Shown here in pieces: positions 12,401 through 24,059 of a stretch of 64,000 bases of DNA. Location of the stretch: NCBI RefSeq assembly GCF_020080835.1, contig NC_058161.1:9489297-9553296 (forward strand). Reading direction: 5' to 3'. The DNA is from Cotesia glomerata. Taxonomy: Eukaryota; Arthropoda; Insecta; Hymenoptera; Braconidae. Numbering within the stretch: position 1 is the stretch's first letter; each line of letters begins with the position of its first letter. The notes under the pieces were generated by a model. It was not told where the DNA came from. It did no database searches and saw only the letters and a list, made by a program, of their open reading frames with translations. The position numbers and the translations under genes were made by a program.

Positions 12401-14139
12401 GATATCGGAGCATTCTCTTCCCGTCGATACTTTTCAAGGTGAATCACACAGAAATATATATATTTATATATACGTGACCAACAGAATAAATGAATAATTC
12501 AATCTCTGATTTATTTCCGTATCAAAAAGTATCATCCGTATTTACTATTGATTGTTTTATCTAAAGTTTATAAATATCTGGTCTTGTCAAATTTAAACTG
12601 TTAGTATTTTCCGTGTATAATTATATCATCTCATCATCAGACAACAATTAAAAGCTATCAATGTGTATATATTTTATATCTTTTTTTTTCTTCTCTTAAT
12701 TAAATTAATTTATGTTGTACACGAACTCTGTTTTTATTTACTCATGCGTAAATTCTAATGCAGACATTTAAATTAATTTTTTTTTTAATTATCTAATTGC
12801 AGGAGCAAAAAAGGAAATTGGACAAATGAAAATGTGCCATTTTTAAACCAGTGGAATTAATTTTTTTTTTTTTTTTTTCTATAAAAACGTCTCAAATTAA
12901 ACCCAGGAAAAAAAAGTTAAGTGGAGTAAGTAGGAAATGAAAAATGAAAATTTTAAATGAGTCGTAGAATTCATCAGAGACAGAGATGGATCATACTATT
13001 TTTCTCTCAGAGAATAGTGCCTAGATGACTTCCTGTGAGTTAGTGAGCCGAGAGATAATATTAGGCGGAGGTTTTAAGTATGAAGAACACGAGATTGAAA
13101 GAGACAGTAAAAATAAAAATGAGTTATAAGCACAAGCCTTAAATGAATAAAAATAACAGTTGTTAAATTTATATTTATATTTATATTTATGTCTATATAA
13201 ATATATGTATGATGTGTCTATCATACATAAAGCAAAGGAACGTGAGATGAAAGACAAAATCTTAACTTAATCTTCAGTGGGTTTTCGATTGTTCTAAAAG
13301 TGTATTGTAACATCAGTAAATTTTCACAGTGTAGAATGACAATCAGAGTCAATGCCTCTGATAACGTAATTCTCGTTAGATGAACCCTTGCCTTAGAATG
13401 AGGTGTTGCGTACATATTGCACCACGAGTGCATATCTCATTGTCTCATCTCTCTTTACTATATCAATCATAAAACCTCTTCTCTGATGTATCTACTCTAC
13501 TTCCTACTCGACACTCGTATATCGGGGTAGACGTACCAGTTTAGTTGTGCTAAACATAACAACTGGTCAATTACAATTTATATATTAAACTCATATCAAA
13601 TTATTTGCTATTACATCGCAACTTCAATCAAATTTTATCAAGGGTAAAAGAATCATATTTTCGGATAAGCCAAGAAATGTTTTTTTTTTTTTATTTATTT
13701 TATTATTTTTATTTTCAGGTGTTTATTTAATAATAAAAAAAACTTAAATTTATTATTGAGATGTATCTATGCGGAGAAATATGAGATGACATGAGACGTA
13801 AATAAAATTATAAAAAACCGCATATTTTACGTTGTCACAAAGTCCACGTGGTTATTACATGCGTAGAAAAAATTAGTAAATGATATTTATACTATAATGA
13901 ATGAATGTATAATTTTATTGTAAATAAGATTTAAATTATTCAAGTTCCAGTCGTCCAAGACTATCAACAAAGTTGAAAAAATTTTTGAATTATACTATAC
14001 ACGAAGAAGAAGAAAAAGAAGAAGAAGAAGAAGAAGAAGAAGAAGAAGAAGAAGAAGAAGAAGAAGAAGAAGAAGAAGAAGATCACAAGAATAATGATAA
14101 CAATATATAATAATCTGAATAACTCACCTTATATCGCAT
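6493..14139 (-). CDS. Neprilysin-like zinc endopeptidase (M13 family)
   Basis: M13 peptidases are type II membrane ectoenzymes that cleave small signalling peptides. Thirteen coding exons, 5' to 3': 14139-14128, 11230-11169, 11051-10882, 10686-10441, 10309-9828, 8562-8418, 8124-7910, 7836-7660, 7572-7410, 7348-7300, 7221-7154, 7049-6913, 6834-6493. They sum to 2268 nt (755 aa), the usual family length. A short cytoplasmic tail is followed by a membrane segment at about 39-64. Key sites are present: NAFY (substrate binding, usually NAYY), FPAGIL, the zinc motif HELTH (H587, E588, H591), the third ligand in ENIAD (E651, with D655) and a C-terminal CVLW (family CxxW). The enzyme looks active. 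Which insect neprilysin subfamily it belongs to cannot be settled by eye. The first intron is 2.9 kb, and the intron at 8563-9827 carries transposon debris. Confidence 0.92.
8938..9163 (+). pseudogene. Short Asn/Cys-rich coding-like fragment in the transposon remnant
   Basis: After an in-frame stop near 8932, an open frame runs to TAG at about 9161-9163. It has a pseudo-repeat pattern of NCIFSG, NCSNIKF, NCVFYG and NNC, ending in a lysine-rich tail (KKKRNK). The pattern resembles a pentapeptide-like or small beta-helix repeat and could be the last exon of a transposon protein. It has an internal ATG at about 9009. I do not recognise the family. It is more likely a transposon remnant than a host gene. 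Confidence 0.3.
9265..9558. mobile_element. TA-flanked MITE with CACTGAGAAAAA ends
   Basis: CACTGAGAAAAAAAATACTT begins at 9267 and its inverted copy ends at 9556 (ctcagtg). Both ends are bounded by TA, as expected of Tc1/mariner-type insertion. The interior is AT-rich and contains further inverted pieces (tcaagaa / ttcttga), with no coding capacity. It is nested inside the 8657-9737 element. Confidence 0.6.
9598..9661. repeat. GC-rich hairpin
   Basis: GATGCCTGCCCC near 9598 pairs with GGGGCAGGCATC ending near 9661, and the loop contains a second small palindrome, gcactcgcttcgctcgtgc. This is a strong cruciform or RNA hairpin, probably part of the surrounding mobile element. Confidence 0.5.
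11231..14127 (-). other. First intron of the neprilysin gene
   Basis: A 2.9-kb intron between the 12-nt first coding exon (MRYK) and the next one. It is AT-rich, with many poly-T runs and a long GAA microsatellite close to the first exon. Open frames within it (e.g. 12049-12249, 13021-13433) show no family features. Enhancer content cannot be judged by eye. Confidence 0.5.
14002..14082. repeat. (GAA)n microsatellite
   Basis: About 26 nearly perfect GAA/AGA units, about 45 bases downstream in gene sense of the neprilysin first-exon donor. On the transcript this is a TTC/CUU pyrimidine tract. Confidence 0.95.
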
Positions 14140-16908
14140 CTTAGTGTCTTAGTGTTGTCTGTCAATCTCGATCTTAATTTAAATTTCAATGCAATTGCTA
14201 TTGTATTGTTGTTGTATCTGCAGTTAGTTGTGTACAACTCACGTGGCTAGAACAAAAGCAAATACATAACTATTAACTATTGAGACTACACACCAGTACA
14301 CTTTAGTAAGTATAATTCTATTTGATGTGTAGCCTTATATAAATATATAAGTCTTTGACTCTATTACGTTGAGTTTAGTTCTCGAACGCTTAATCACGCG
14401 TGAATTTATTTTTCATCTAATGTCATTACTTATTACTTTTACTAATTTTCTGCCACGATTTTAAAATTATTTTATTATTTATTATTTCAGATGGTAAATT
14501 TAATTGGGACGGATTAGCCGGATTAATTACTGAAGCAATATAGAGAAATTCATCCGGAAGCAATGAATAACTTAGAGTATACATATTAGTATTTAAAAAC
14601 CTAATTTGCTACGTCATTAATATGCTTAATCAGTGTTTCTATTCAATTGGAAATGGCTGTACTCTATTGAATGAATACCTACATAAACAGTCTATAGAAT
14701 TTCACTTTAGTCTATGAGGATCATAATCAACGACGCGAGTCGATGATATGAGTTTGTTCTTGAAAGCATTAGCGCGTTTAAATAAAATATAATACTAATA
14801 TTTACGCCAACTTATTATGTTTATTATATCTAGAATAGTCTATATATATATAAATGTGTTTAATTATACATTATATGCAATTTTATTCTCTAAAAAACAA
14901 ACATTTAGAGTTCGGTTATAAGTATGTCAGTACAAGATCGAATGATAGGACGGAAAGAATGATTCGCATAGCTTGGAAAACCAGCTGATACTCATTTATT
15001 TATCAGACAATCTGTGAAACTGGTGTGATATTAAACGTTTCCGTTTACTATTATTTCTTATTAAATTAATAATTAAATGAAACTAAATAAAGCGATGTGA
15101 TATACTTTATCGTACACACTTTCCACGGAGACTTCGTCGGAGCATAAAATAAAATACAAAAGTGCAAATAAGATCAAGTCTGAAGAAGAGAAACCATCGA
15201 CTTACATTTTTAACGCTAATTGCAAAGTTAAATTACAATAACGATACCTGATATTCACTATTTTTTTATTTATTACCATAAAAACATTAAGCGTTTTCGG
15301 TATCGGTGACAATAAACTTTCACATAAAATTTTTAACTACTAGAAATTGATATGAAATTTAAATATGTATGTTAACAAAATTTATGTTTACATCTCTTTT
15401 TTAAATATCTTTTCCCTTTTTTCTTTCAAATTTTACGACTTTTTTATTTTACAATTATTTTTTTCTATCACGATCAAACTGACATGTTACAAAAACGATT
15501 GATACATGTTATTTGATAAAAAACGAAACAAATAATTGGAAAAAAACTGGTAAATAATAACGTAGTAAGAAGGAGATTGATACTACAACACGCACGTGTC
15601 AATGCGGTCCGATGGACCGGTTGTCAACTGCAATAAAGTTCGGATGTGCGGAGGAGTAAAGAGTCTGTAATCTTCAAAAGCCCCCACTCGGTTATACTCC
15701 CGCCTCAACTTTTGCATCCCCTTCTGGCACGTGAAGAACGCGTTCAACACTCTGCGCAGCTTTTGATTTCATCCCGGATTTAAATTATGTTAAAAATCAG
15801 TTAGCACAGGTAAATATGGGAATCATTGATTTTAATTGTCCTTCCTAATATTTCTTTTATCCCCATACTCCTGAAGGTACTTAGATAATTTTATTTTGTA
15901 CAATAGGCTTAATGATATTGCGCGTGGGTTTTAGGTTTTCATCTTACAAATTTATCGCTTCACGAGAGTAAAAACTACCGAGAAATAATTCTTCCAAGCA
16001 CTTTGAGTTGATTAATTTAATCATCCGTGTTAAGATCATCTGATTTAAGATTATGAACTCTAAATCATAATTGCAAGATAGACTACAAAAATTTCTCAGT
16101 TTAAATTAATTGTTTAATTAATAATGTCAAATACTAATTAATATAATGATAATATGTCTGGATACTTATTTATGCTTAAGTGATTTATTTACCCTTTACA
16201 ATAAATAAAACTGTATGTATTTATTTATATTATTTACAGCTAGATTAAGATTTATGTACTTTACTCATCCACTTCAACATCAATTATTAAATTAAATATA
16301 GTCGAGGTAAGGCTTTCTTAAACGTTTATGTCTCACGTGTGAATTAAATGTGAAGAAAATAGACAATTTTAAATTGGAGTGATGCCAAAATCATTTTGGA
16401 AGCTAAGACTATTGAATATTTCATAATTTACAAGAGACAAACAAACAAGTATGTTTAAAATTTTAATAAATAAACATACACATAAAACATGACGATTAAA
16501 ATTTACGAGAGATTTTATTATCTTAAAAACTAATTGAAAATGAATTCGTTACCTTATTATTCAAAGTCTGTTTACTGTCAAGTTTAATGCTTCATTTATA
16601 AGATCGATTCAATTCACTAGAGCGTACCAAATTGTTGACACAAACTAGTTGAATATTTAAATTGATACCGATTAATATTTTATAGAGTACCTTATAAGGT
16701 ACTTATAAGGATTATTAATTAATAATCGAGATATTCAAAAAGTAAGTATGTATAAGGAAGTATTTCAAGTAATAACTAATAGTCTTTTTTAAGTGTAAAT
16801 AATTTTTATAATTTTATTATAAAATGGTAAACAGTTTGACTAATCTAAAAATTATATTTATTTTTTTACAGAATATAATTGATAAGTAATGATTTATTTT
16901 CAAAAAAA
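14140..16908. other. Intergenic, with a GC-richer block at 15590-15780
   Basis: This 2.8-kb stretch lies between the neprilysin start and the dipeptidase stop. No coding region is supported. Bases about 15590-15780 are clearly GC-richer (ggaccggttgtcaac, ggaggagtaaag, cttctggcacgtgaag) and look like a promoter or untranslated exon, possibly an upstream alternative start for neprilysin. The rest is AT-rich. Confidence 0.4.
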
Positions 16909-19455
16909 TTATTCATCGTGATAACGACAATAAGATGTGTCCTCGATGAGCTCTTGAGGTATCCACTCTTCGTTTGGCGACTGATTGGACAAAGAAGCGG
17001 CATGGTTTTCAGCTTCTTTCATTATTCTAATCAAATTTCCACCCACGAGTTTCTTTATGTCTGATGCAGACCACTGACGATCCCGCGTTAATTCAGCCAA
17101 TAATAAAGGATAGCCAGAGACATCAGGAAGTTCTGCTGGTGGACTGTGAAGGGCATATTTAAATATCAAATAGATATGAAATCTCATTTGTTTTACTAAT
17201 TCAAAAAAAAAAAAAAAACAAAAAAGAAAAAATCACAAACAAATAAATACTCCGACTTGAATACTAATTCGCTATGATGATTCCGAAGAAAAAAGTGTAT
17301 AAATTTATCACAATACTTAAAATGCATTTGTTTGTGGTTTTCTTTGTTTTGCAGAATTTAACTGACCTCATTATACCATCGTATCCAGCACCAAGACCTA
17401 CATGATTAACCCCTGCGGTTCTTCGAATATGATTTATGTGCGCTAAAAAAGGATATAAAAATACATTGGATAAAAATTAACAAAAAACCATTGACCATAA
17501 ATTGTTTTTTCAATTAAACTTTTTCTCTTACCTATTACATCGTGCATAGAGGTTTCATTTTTGCAACTGAGATGAGCACTGTCGAAGCTTATCATCACCA
17601 GACCTCCGTTCAATGACTAAAAAAAACTCAAGTAAATACACAAAAAAGTTTTTTAATCTTTTTTATTGTTCTCTATTGATAATTTAACGATTTCTTTAAG
17701 CGCCTAGGCTGTTACCAAGTTTCTAAGTACGTCATCAGGAACATTGCTGGAAGAATTGCAAAGTGCTCGAGCAGCACTGTGAGAAAATATTACCGGAGCT
17801 TTGGTTATCGACAGCGTCTCTTTCATCGTGCGAATAGAAACATGAGAAAGATCTACGAGCATTCCCAATCGATTTAATTCTTTCACAACTGATTTACCAA
17901 AGCTTGACAGACCGTCACTGTGAAAATCAAGCGGTGCGTCTTCATTTGGATCCTCAACTGATGAAGAGTCGGCCCTTTAAATAAAAAAAAATAAAAATAA
18001 ACAACTTATTTTCCAGTGAAATTTTTAAAAATATAAATCATAAAGTACATTTCAGAAAATTCATATTAACTGTAAAGACAAAATTATTGCTTTAATAAAA
18101 CCTTGTATAGATAATGGTGACAATAATAACAGTTTTCTTACCACGGTGTATTACATTTATGTGTCAATGTCATATATCGTGCGCCAAGTAAATGAAAGCT
18201 TCGTAACACAGCCATTGAAGCTCCAATACTGTGACCACCTTCAATACCAACAAGACTGGCAAGCACACCATCTTTGTGTGCTTGCTCCAATTCTTTACTT
18301 GAAGTAACGAGTCTCATCCTCGTTGGATACTTGTTCGTCAATCTTCTTACAATATCTATTTGTTCAAGAGTTAATTGAACGGCGTCCAAAAATTGAGACT
18401 CACAAGGAACGTAAGCTGACCAAAATTGTGCTCCCATATTACCTCGATACAGTCTCACTAAATCAGTCTGCCAGTAATTATTAAAACTGGAGTTCAAAGA
18501 TAAGTCTTTATCAAATGGGAAATTTCGGAGACGGGTACCGTGATGCTTCCGAAGATTCCAAGCAAAATCATTGCGACCATCTATCAAAGGAGTTTCGCTC
18601 AATATTCTTTTCACTACTTGAAGTCTTGCTTCGAGTAAATGGGAACTACGTAGCTCCAGAGCTAAAGGTAAACCTACTCCGGCTACCAATGCACATCCTA
18701 GAAAAAATACTCCACACATTACGAGCCAACGTCTTCCTGTGCTATGTCCTAGAAAATAATTATATATCTTTTAATAAATAATTATTTGTTTTGAGAATTG
18801 TTTATTTCACGATTTTTTTTTAAATTACTGTTAATAGATTAAAGTGTAACTGAAGGAAATAACTTTAGTATCAATGATATTTCTACCGGAATAAATTGGA
18901 AGTAATCATCCGTAAAAAGAAATCCCTGTAAATCTTAAGTTCACCGTGGTGTCACGCTTCTGTTTATGTAAGTCAGTGGTCAATAGTCATCATGCAAACT
19001 ACCGGAAAATTTTGCTGTCAACAATTGAATAAATTATTTTTTTGCAAATATTGAAAGTACAATTGCATAAATAAAAAGTGGAAAGTAAATTATAATATTT
19101 ATTGATCCTAAATCTTCAGTACTTTTTTTTTCGAATGATTTATTAAATTTACCTCGTTCTCGCGTTGGTTCTTTGTCTTTCTCAGCAACTAAAGTAGAGA
19201 TTCGTGAATTATTTTTGAGGTGATGCAAAGTGTCACCGTTTGGCAATTTCCTCATTAACTCTGGTGAAGATAACTGGAGACATGTCTGCAATACCATAAA
19301 AATTTTATTTCTTGCTTTATGAAATAATAAAATTGTCATTTTTAGATAAATAAAAATTTTTTTATACTTACTTCAAGTATGTCAACGTCTTTTCGTCTAG
19401 GAGGTGGAGAGTGAAAAACCATACCATCTCTGCTCACCCCATACAACTCAAACAT
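16909..19455 (-). CDS. Membrane dipeptidase homologue (M19), zinc ligand substituted
   Basis: Exons, 5' to 3': 19455-19372, 19285-19153, 18748-18142, 17974-17716, 17616-17532, 17442-17367, 17143-16909 (1479 nt, 492 aa). M19 enzymes cleave dipeptides and beta-lactam-like substrates at a two-zinc site. Here a hydrophilic N-terminus precedes a membrane segment at about 80-101 and then the M19 domain: [71 protein letters not shown]. The family motif DGHND, whose His binds zinc, reads DGRND (R131; codon CGC), and the usual catalytic Asp of the GxDFDG motif reads GAGYDG. The other ligands (Glu of EGGH, His of LSHVS, His of FSHS) are present. The gene is otherwise intact, so it may be a pseudoenzyme rather than a decayed copy. 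It is divergently transcribed from the gene at 20247. Confidence 0.85.
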
Positions 19456-20246
19456 TGTCTTATGGCTTTACTATTTTAAGAGTGAAATTGCGTTAAGCTT
19501 TCTCTCTTATTCAATTCACCTCACTCTCCTCCCCTGTCCTTGCTAACCCTTACTTTATCTACCACTTCCTCTTGTGTCGATCTTCCTACTACCCTCTAAA
19601 TACTAAAACCGCGTTTATTATGTTCATAGGCATTATCTACGCAAGCGCTTGATGGCCCATATATATTGATCATTGTACGAAAAAAATTTAGCTTTTTTTT
19701 GTTCCTATTTCTCAAATAATTTTATTATTTTAATTATTGTGTAAATATTTATTTTTATTAACTACTAAAAAAACAATTTTCTCCTTAATCAATACTAGTC
19801 TTTTTTATCTTTTTTTTTTTTAACTTCAATTAAAAAAATATTTTGCATGTTAGTTCGTTTACAAAAATTAAAGTTTCTTTATAATGAATTTTAACATAAA
19901 AATAAATTAACCATAATTGAAGAAAATTATAATAAAAGTAATTAGTAGTTTAATAGTAACATAAAAGAAAATAAATATATTTTAAAAAAAAAGAATCTGA
20001 AGATCGCGCTCTCAAAAATTGAAAAATGGCTACGCAAGCGCAATAACAATGCGTAGTAATTATTGCGCATAAGAACGATTCACGAGCCGCCGCGTTCGGC
20101 GCCTTCAGACCGCCATATTGTTTGCAGTGATTAACGTACGTCGACTAGTGTTTTTTTTTACACACACCAAACCAGCAATAATAAAAACATATATACCACT
20201 AAATTGTTTTATATAAATCGCAAAAATTTCGCGAAAAGGAAATAAT
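19456..20246. promoter_or_regulatory. Shared divergent promoter region
   Basis: About 790 bases separate the start codons of the minus-strand dipeptidase and the plus-strand acidic protein. The half near 20080-20150 is GC-rich (cacgagccgccgcgttcggc, ccttcagaccgccatattg), which suggests the core promoter or 5' UTR of the plus-strand gene. Inference from position and composition only. Confidence 0.4.
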
Positions 20247-22044
20247 ATGAAGAAAAACAAAGAAGTGTCCGATGAGGACGAATATTCAGCGGATGATCCG
20301 GATGAAGTAGGTGAAGAAGCATCCGAGGAAGAGTTAGAAGGGGCAGAGGTACAGACGCTTTTATTATATCTATTATACTAATACCTTGTATTTGGATACT
20401 TTTGATAATTTGTATTTCTTGATATATTAATTCATTTATTTTAGTCCCATGGAGATCCATTGAGTTCGGATATTTATTTTATTATTAACGATTAAGGAAT
20501 ATTTATTATTGCTCGTTCCGAGAATTTTTTCTCTACGCACTAGTAGCATTGATATTAATTATAGCTATCTAATGGTAGACCGGTATCTAACTCAAATGGT
20601 AGACTATAGTAGACTCAAATCGGCTAGTACCAGTAGACCGGTAATAACACCGGTAAAGCGGCTATCTAATAGTATTAATCAATATACGTTTATATTGCGT
20701 TGTTGATAATTATTGATTATTCATATTTGTTATTTGCCGAGTTATTATATAGTGGCTTTGATAAAAATAATGTAAATTATGATATAAAATAGTAGCGATC
20801 GCCAATGCTTCAGAATGCTCCACATATTTTTTTGATGTTTTTCTGAAAAGTAAATATTATTTTTCTAAATTTTGAGTTTAATGGCGAAGGCTTCTTTGCT
20901 AGATATATTGTTAGATTATAAAGGCATGGAATGCTTGGTATCTTGTACTAGTTAATGCATATTTTGTAGTATAGAGCGATTATTACTTTTCTTTTGGACA
21001 ACTAAAGTTTAGCGGCAAGATGGAGTTGCCGGCAGTACAGTGGCGCCGTTTATATATTTAAATATATTTATTTATAAACTAATATTAATATTATTTTATT
21101 TAATATTTTTATATGGTTAATACTAATCAATAATGTTATCAAATCAATTTAAATGAAATAATTTGTAAATAAATTTTTTTGTTATGACTATATTTATTGA
21201 AAATATCTACAGTAATTTCTTTTATCTGATAAGTAGTAATCAACGCGTGTCACCATTGGCGTAAATTTTATTTATTATAATTGATAAATTGACTTATATT
21301 TTCACTTACAAAAATATAAATTAACAGCATTCAACTAAAAAGAGGCCACAACGAGCTGCTGCCAACAAGAAACGACAACATTCAGAAGAAGAAGACGAAG
21401 AAGACGAGGATGATGAAGACAATGAAGGAGAAGAAGATGAGGATGAAGATTCTGATTCAGATGCACCTGCTAAATCTAAAAAGAAACGACGTTCTAAAAA
21501 AGATGAAGACGAAGATGAAGACTCTGACAATAGTTTTAATGAGTCATCTGGTGTACCACCTAAGGATTACACTGTAAGTTGATTGAATTATTTCAAATTC
21601 ATTATTTATTATTATTTTATCTGTACTTTTATTAATTTATTATTTTACTGCAGTCAGGAGCATTCGTTGTAGCTAAAGCAGATGTCGGTGGTGATAGTGA
21701 TCCAACTTTATGGAGGATAGATGGCAAGGCTTTATTGCAAAAATTTTTACCCTTTAAAGAAGAAGGCAAGACCTTGTACAAAAGCACATCCACGGTAAAA
21801 ATAATCAGTCTTTTTCACTATTTTGAAAGAAATTTGAATTTTTTCATTTTTTTTATTAGCATAAATTATTTGTTATATTTACTTACTTACTTACGGTGAA
21901 TATTAATTTCAGTACTCCGGTTGGTCAGCGGATCACAAAGAAAAATACTTTGCTGCTCAAGTGACATTTAAGGTGCAAAAAAAAAACGAAACCATCGTTG
22001 AGCTTCATCTCAACCAGCAACAGCAACAAGAAGTTGTAAAGTAA
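20247..22044 (+). CDS. Unrecognised acidic nuclear-type protein
   Basis: Exons are 20247-20348, 21328-21573, 21654-21794 and 21913-22044 (621 nt, 206 aa), all with GT/AG borders and consistent phase. Residues 1-34 are acidic. Residues 35-116 alternate basic clusters (STKKRPQRAAANKKR, KSKKKRRSKK) with long Glu/Asp runs, as in chromatin or nucleolar proteins. The last about 85 residues are folded-looking and non-repetitive: SGAFVVAKADVG, LWRIDGKALLQKFLPF, STSTYSGWSADHKEKYFAAQV, then a Gln-rich tail. I do not recognise this C-terminal domain. The final bases (GTAAAgtaagc) could also be a splice donor, so the C-terminus might be longer. Nuclear localisation is inferred from composition. Confidence 0.75.
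20349..21327 (+). other. First intron of the acidic-protein gene
   Basis: 979 bases between the first two exons. It is AT-rich and contains several short repeats of a tagtagactc / taccggt kind around 20570-20660. No coding potential seen. Confidence 0.5.
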
Positions 22045-24059
22045 GCTCGATAGCTAATAATTACTAACAGTCCTCAGTCTCTCTGTCTTCGATTTACGGA
22101 TTATGTAACTAAATTTTGTAATTTATTTTTATTCGATTCTTTTCCGTGATTAACAAAAGTTAAGAAAGTGAAATTATTTGATTTTAAAATATCAAACGAT
22201 ACCCATATTTATATCAACCGTAACTTGTGAGAGAATTCGAGGCTCATAATTATTAAAATATTCATAACTATCGATATTTCCTATAAGTAATTTAAACTCA
22301 GACTTTTTTCTCAGTTATAACTCGTTTGTTTTTTTTTTTACTTTTTATTTTTTGTAGATTTTGAAATTGGAAAATGATTGAAAAAGATGTTTGAACAGTT
22401 TAAAATAATGTCATATTTTTTTCATTTGTCTTTAAATATAAAAAAAAATGAATTTTTTTTATATATCATTCAACTGTGTAAAGTTAATCCGAGTACGATA
22501 AAAAATTGCGATTTTCAATGCATTTATTGATCCCGTCTTTGCTGATCTTTAAAAAAAAAAATTACGGGACAAAAATAGAATTAATAGTCGGATATCGCGA
22601 TTCTTTTAACAAGTATAAATTGTGTATACATGAAGACCATACTTAAGACGATATATTTGTCACTTTAGTAAATAAATAAATGTTTGATGATTAATAATAA
22701 TGCTGACAAGAATACAAATAAAATTTTTTAAAACATTAACATAAAATATGACGTATATAAATATATATTAATTATTTAATATAAAAATAACGGTAATTAG
22801 ATTCTCATTGAAAAAAAAATTCTAATGTATAATTATTAAACAAAATTACAATAATTGAACGAAACTATGTAACTAAATTCCGACAAAGTTTTGTAATTAT
22901 AATGATATTTAATGTAAGTGCAAAAAAAAAGAACAGTGTGGTCTTCGATTTTTTTTTTGTGGATCTTTATGATAATGGTTATTTAAATAAAATTATGGCG
23001 ACTTAATTGGTATGCATTGATTTCTCATTTAATAATAAGCAACCTCAATATTCAACATTAAAAAAACAATTGAATTTTCTTGTAAGGTAAAAGCCCCAAT
23101 ATATGATCATATATACTGGTACGTGATCATCTATTGGGGCTTTTACCTTATACATTTAATTCAATGAATTCAATATGTTGATACTTAAATTTTAATTGTA
23201 TTAAAAATTAATAATACAATATTTTTATTATTTATTAAGTTTGATTATTATTTATATAATTTATGAATAGTGAGTTACCAAAGCAAGTAAACTTTTTTAA
23301 TTTTTTTTAATTATACTTTATTGAGATAAAATTTTCAGTAAGATTCCAAAGGTTTAATGATTTAAAAAATTTTTTAAAGATATAATTTTCGGTAAAATAT
23401 TTTTTTTCAAGTCTTAAATATATTATTTATCTTACTAATAAAAGTTAAAAATGTAAATCTTTAAAATATCATAAAGGTAAGTAACAAATAATTTTTAAAA
23501 TATGTAAAGTTGGTTGTAAGTATCTTTGTAATAAGTAGAGTAAGAAATATGTGATATGTATGGAATTGGAAAATTTTTTTTACATTATTCCAAGAGATTC
23601 AACAAACTTGATCATTATTCTTCAATAGCTCAGTATTAAATTTTTTTTATACGTCTATCTCTATACTTAAATATATATTTTTAAATTTAATAAAAATATT
23701 TGTCCATTTCTAACGAAATAATTCTATTTAATAATTTGTTTTTAGGCACTATGTAATAAACTTTCTACCTCTAATAAAAAAATAACAAATATAATTATAG
23801 ATATTGTAAACGCTACAAAATTAATGGAAGACATTCCAATTAAATAATTTTTTTGTTTTCAACTTATTTAATCTATCACTTACTGGTATCAGTTTCTTTT
23901 AACGGACGATAAAGAATTTATGTAAAACGCAATAACGTGAGTATAAATAAACTATTAAAAAAAGTAACAAGATTAAAAAAAAAAACAGCCAGAATATTTG
24001 AGGCAATTCAGGTCATTCTAATAGTAATTATGTATTTAGGCATTAAAATTTCTGAGCAA
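22045..24059. other. Intergenic / 3' region, AT-rich
   Basis: About 2 kb with long A and T runs and no coding frame of note. It presumably holds the 3' UTRs of the two converging genes. The only structured piece is the hairpin element at 23083-23150. Confidence 0.4.
23083..23150. mobile_element. 68-bp hairpin MITE (AGGTAAAAGCCCC ends)
   Basis: TAAGGTAAAAGCCCCAATA begins at 23083 and its inverted copy ends at 23150. The arms match over 26 of 27 bases around a 14-base loop. TA lies at both borders. The outer AAGGTAAAAG is shared with the cluster at 28732-29580, so they are probably one family. Confidence 0.6.

Noticed and set aside
21321..21530. Minus-strand Ser-rich open frame
   Set aside because: It is the antisense of the Glu/Asp-coding exon of the acidic protein (GAA/GAT read as TTC/ATC).
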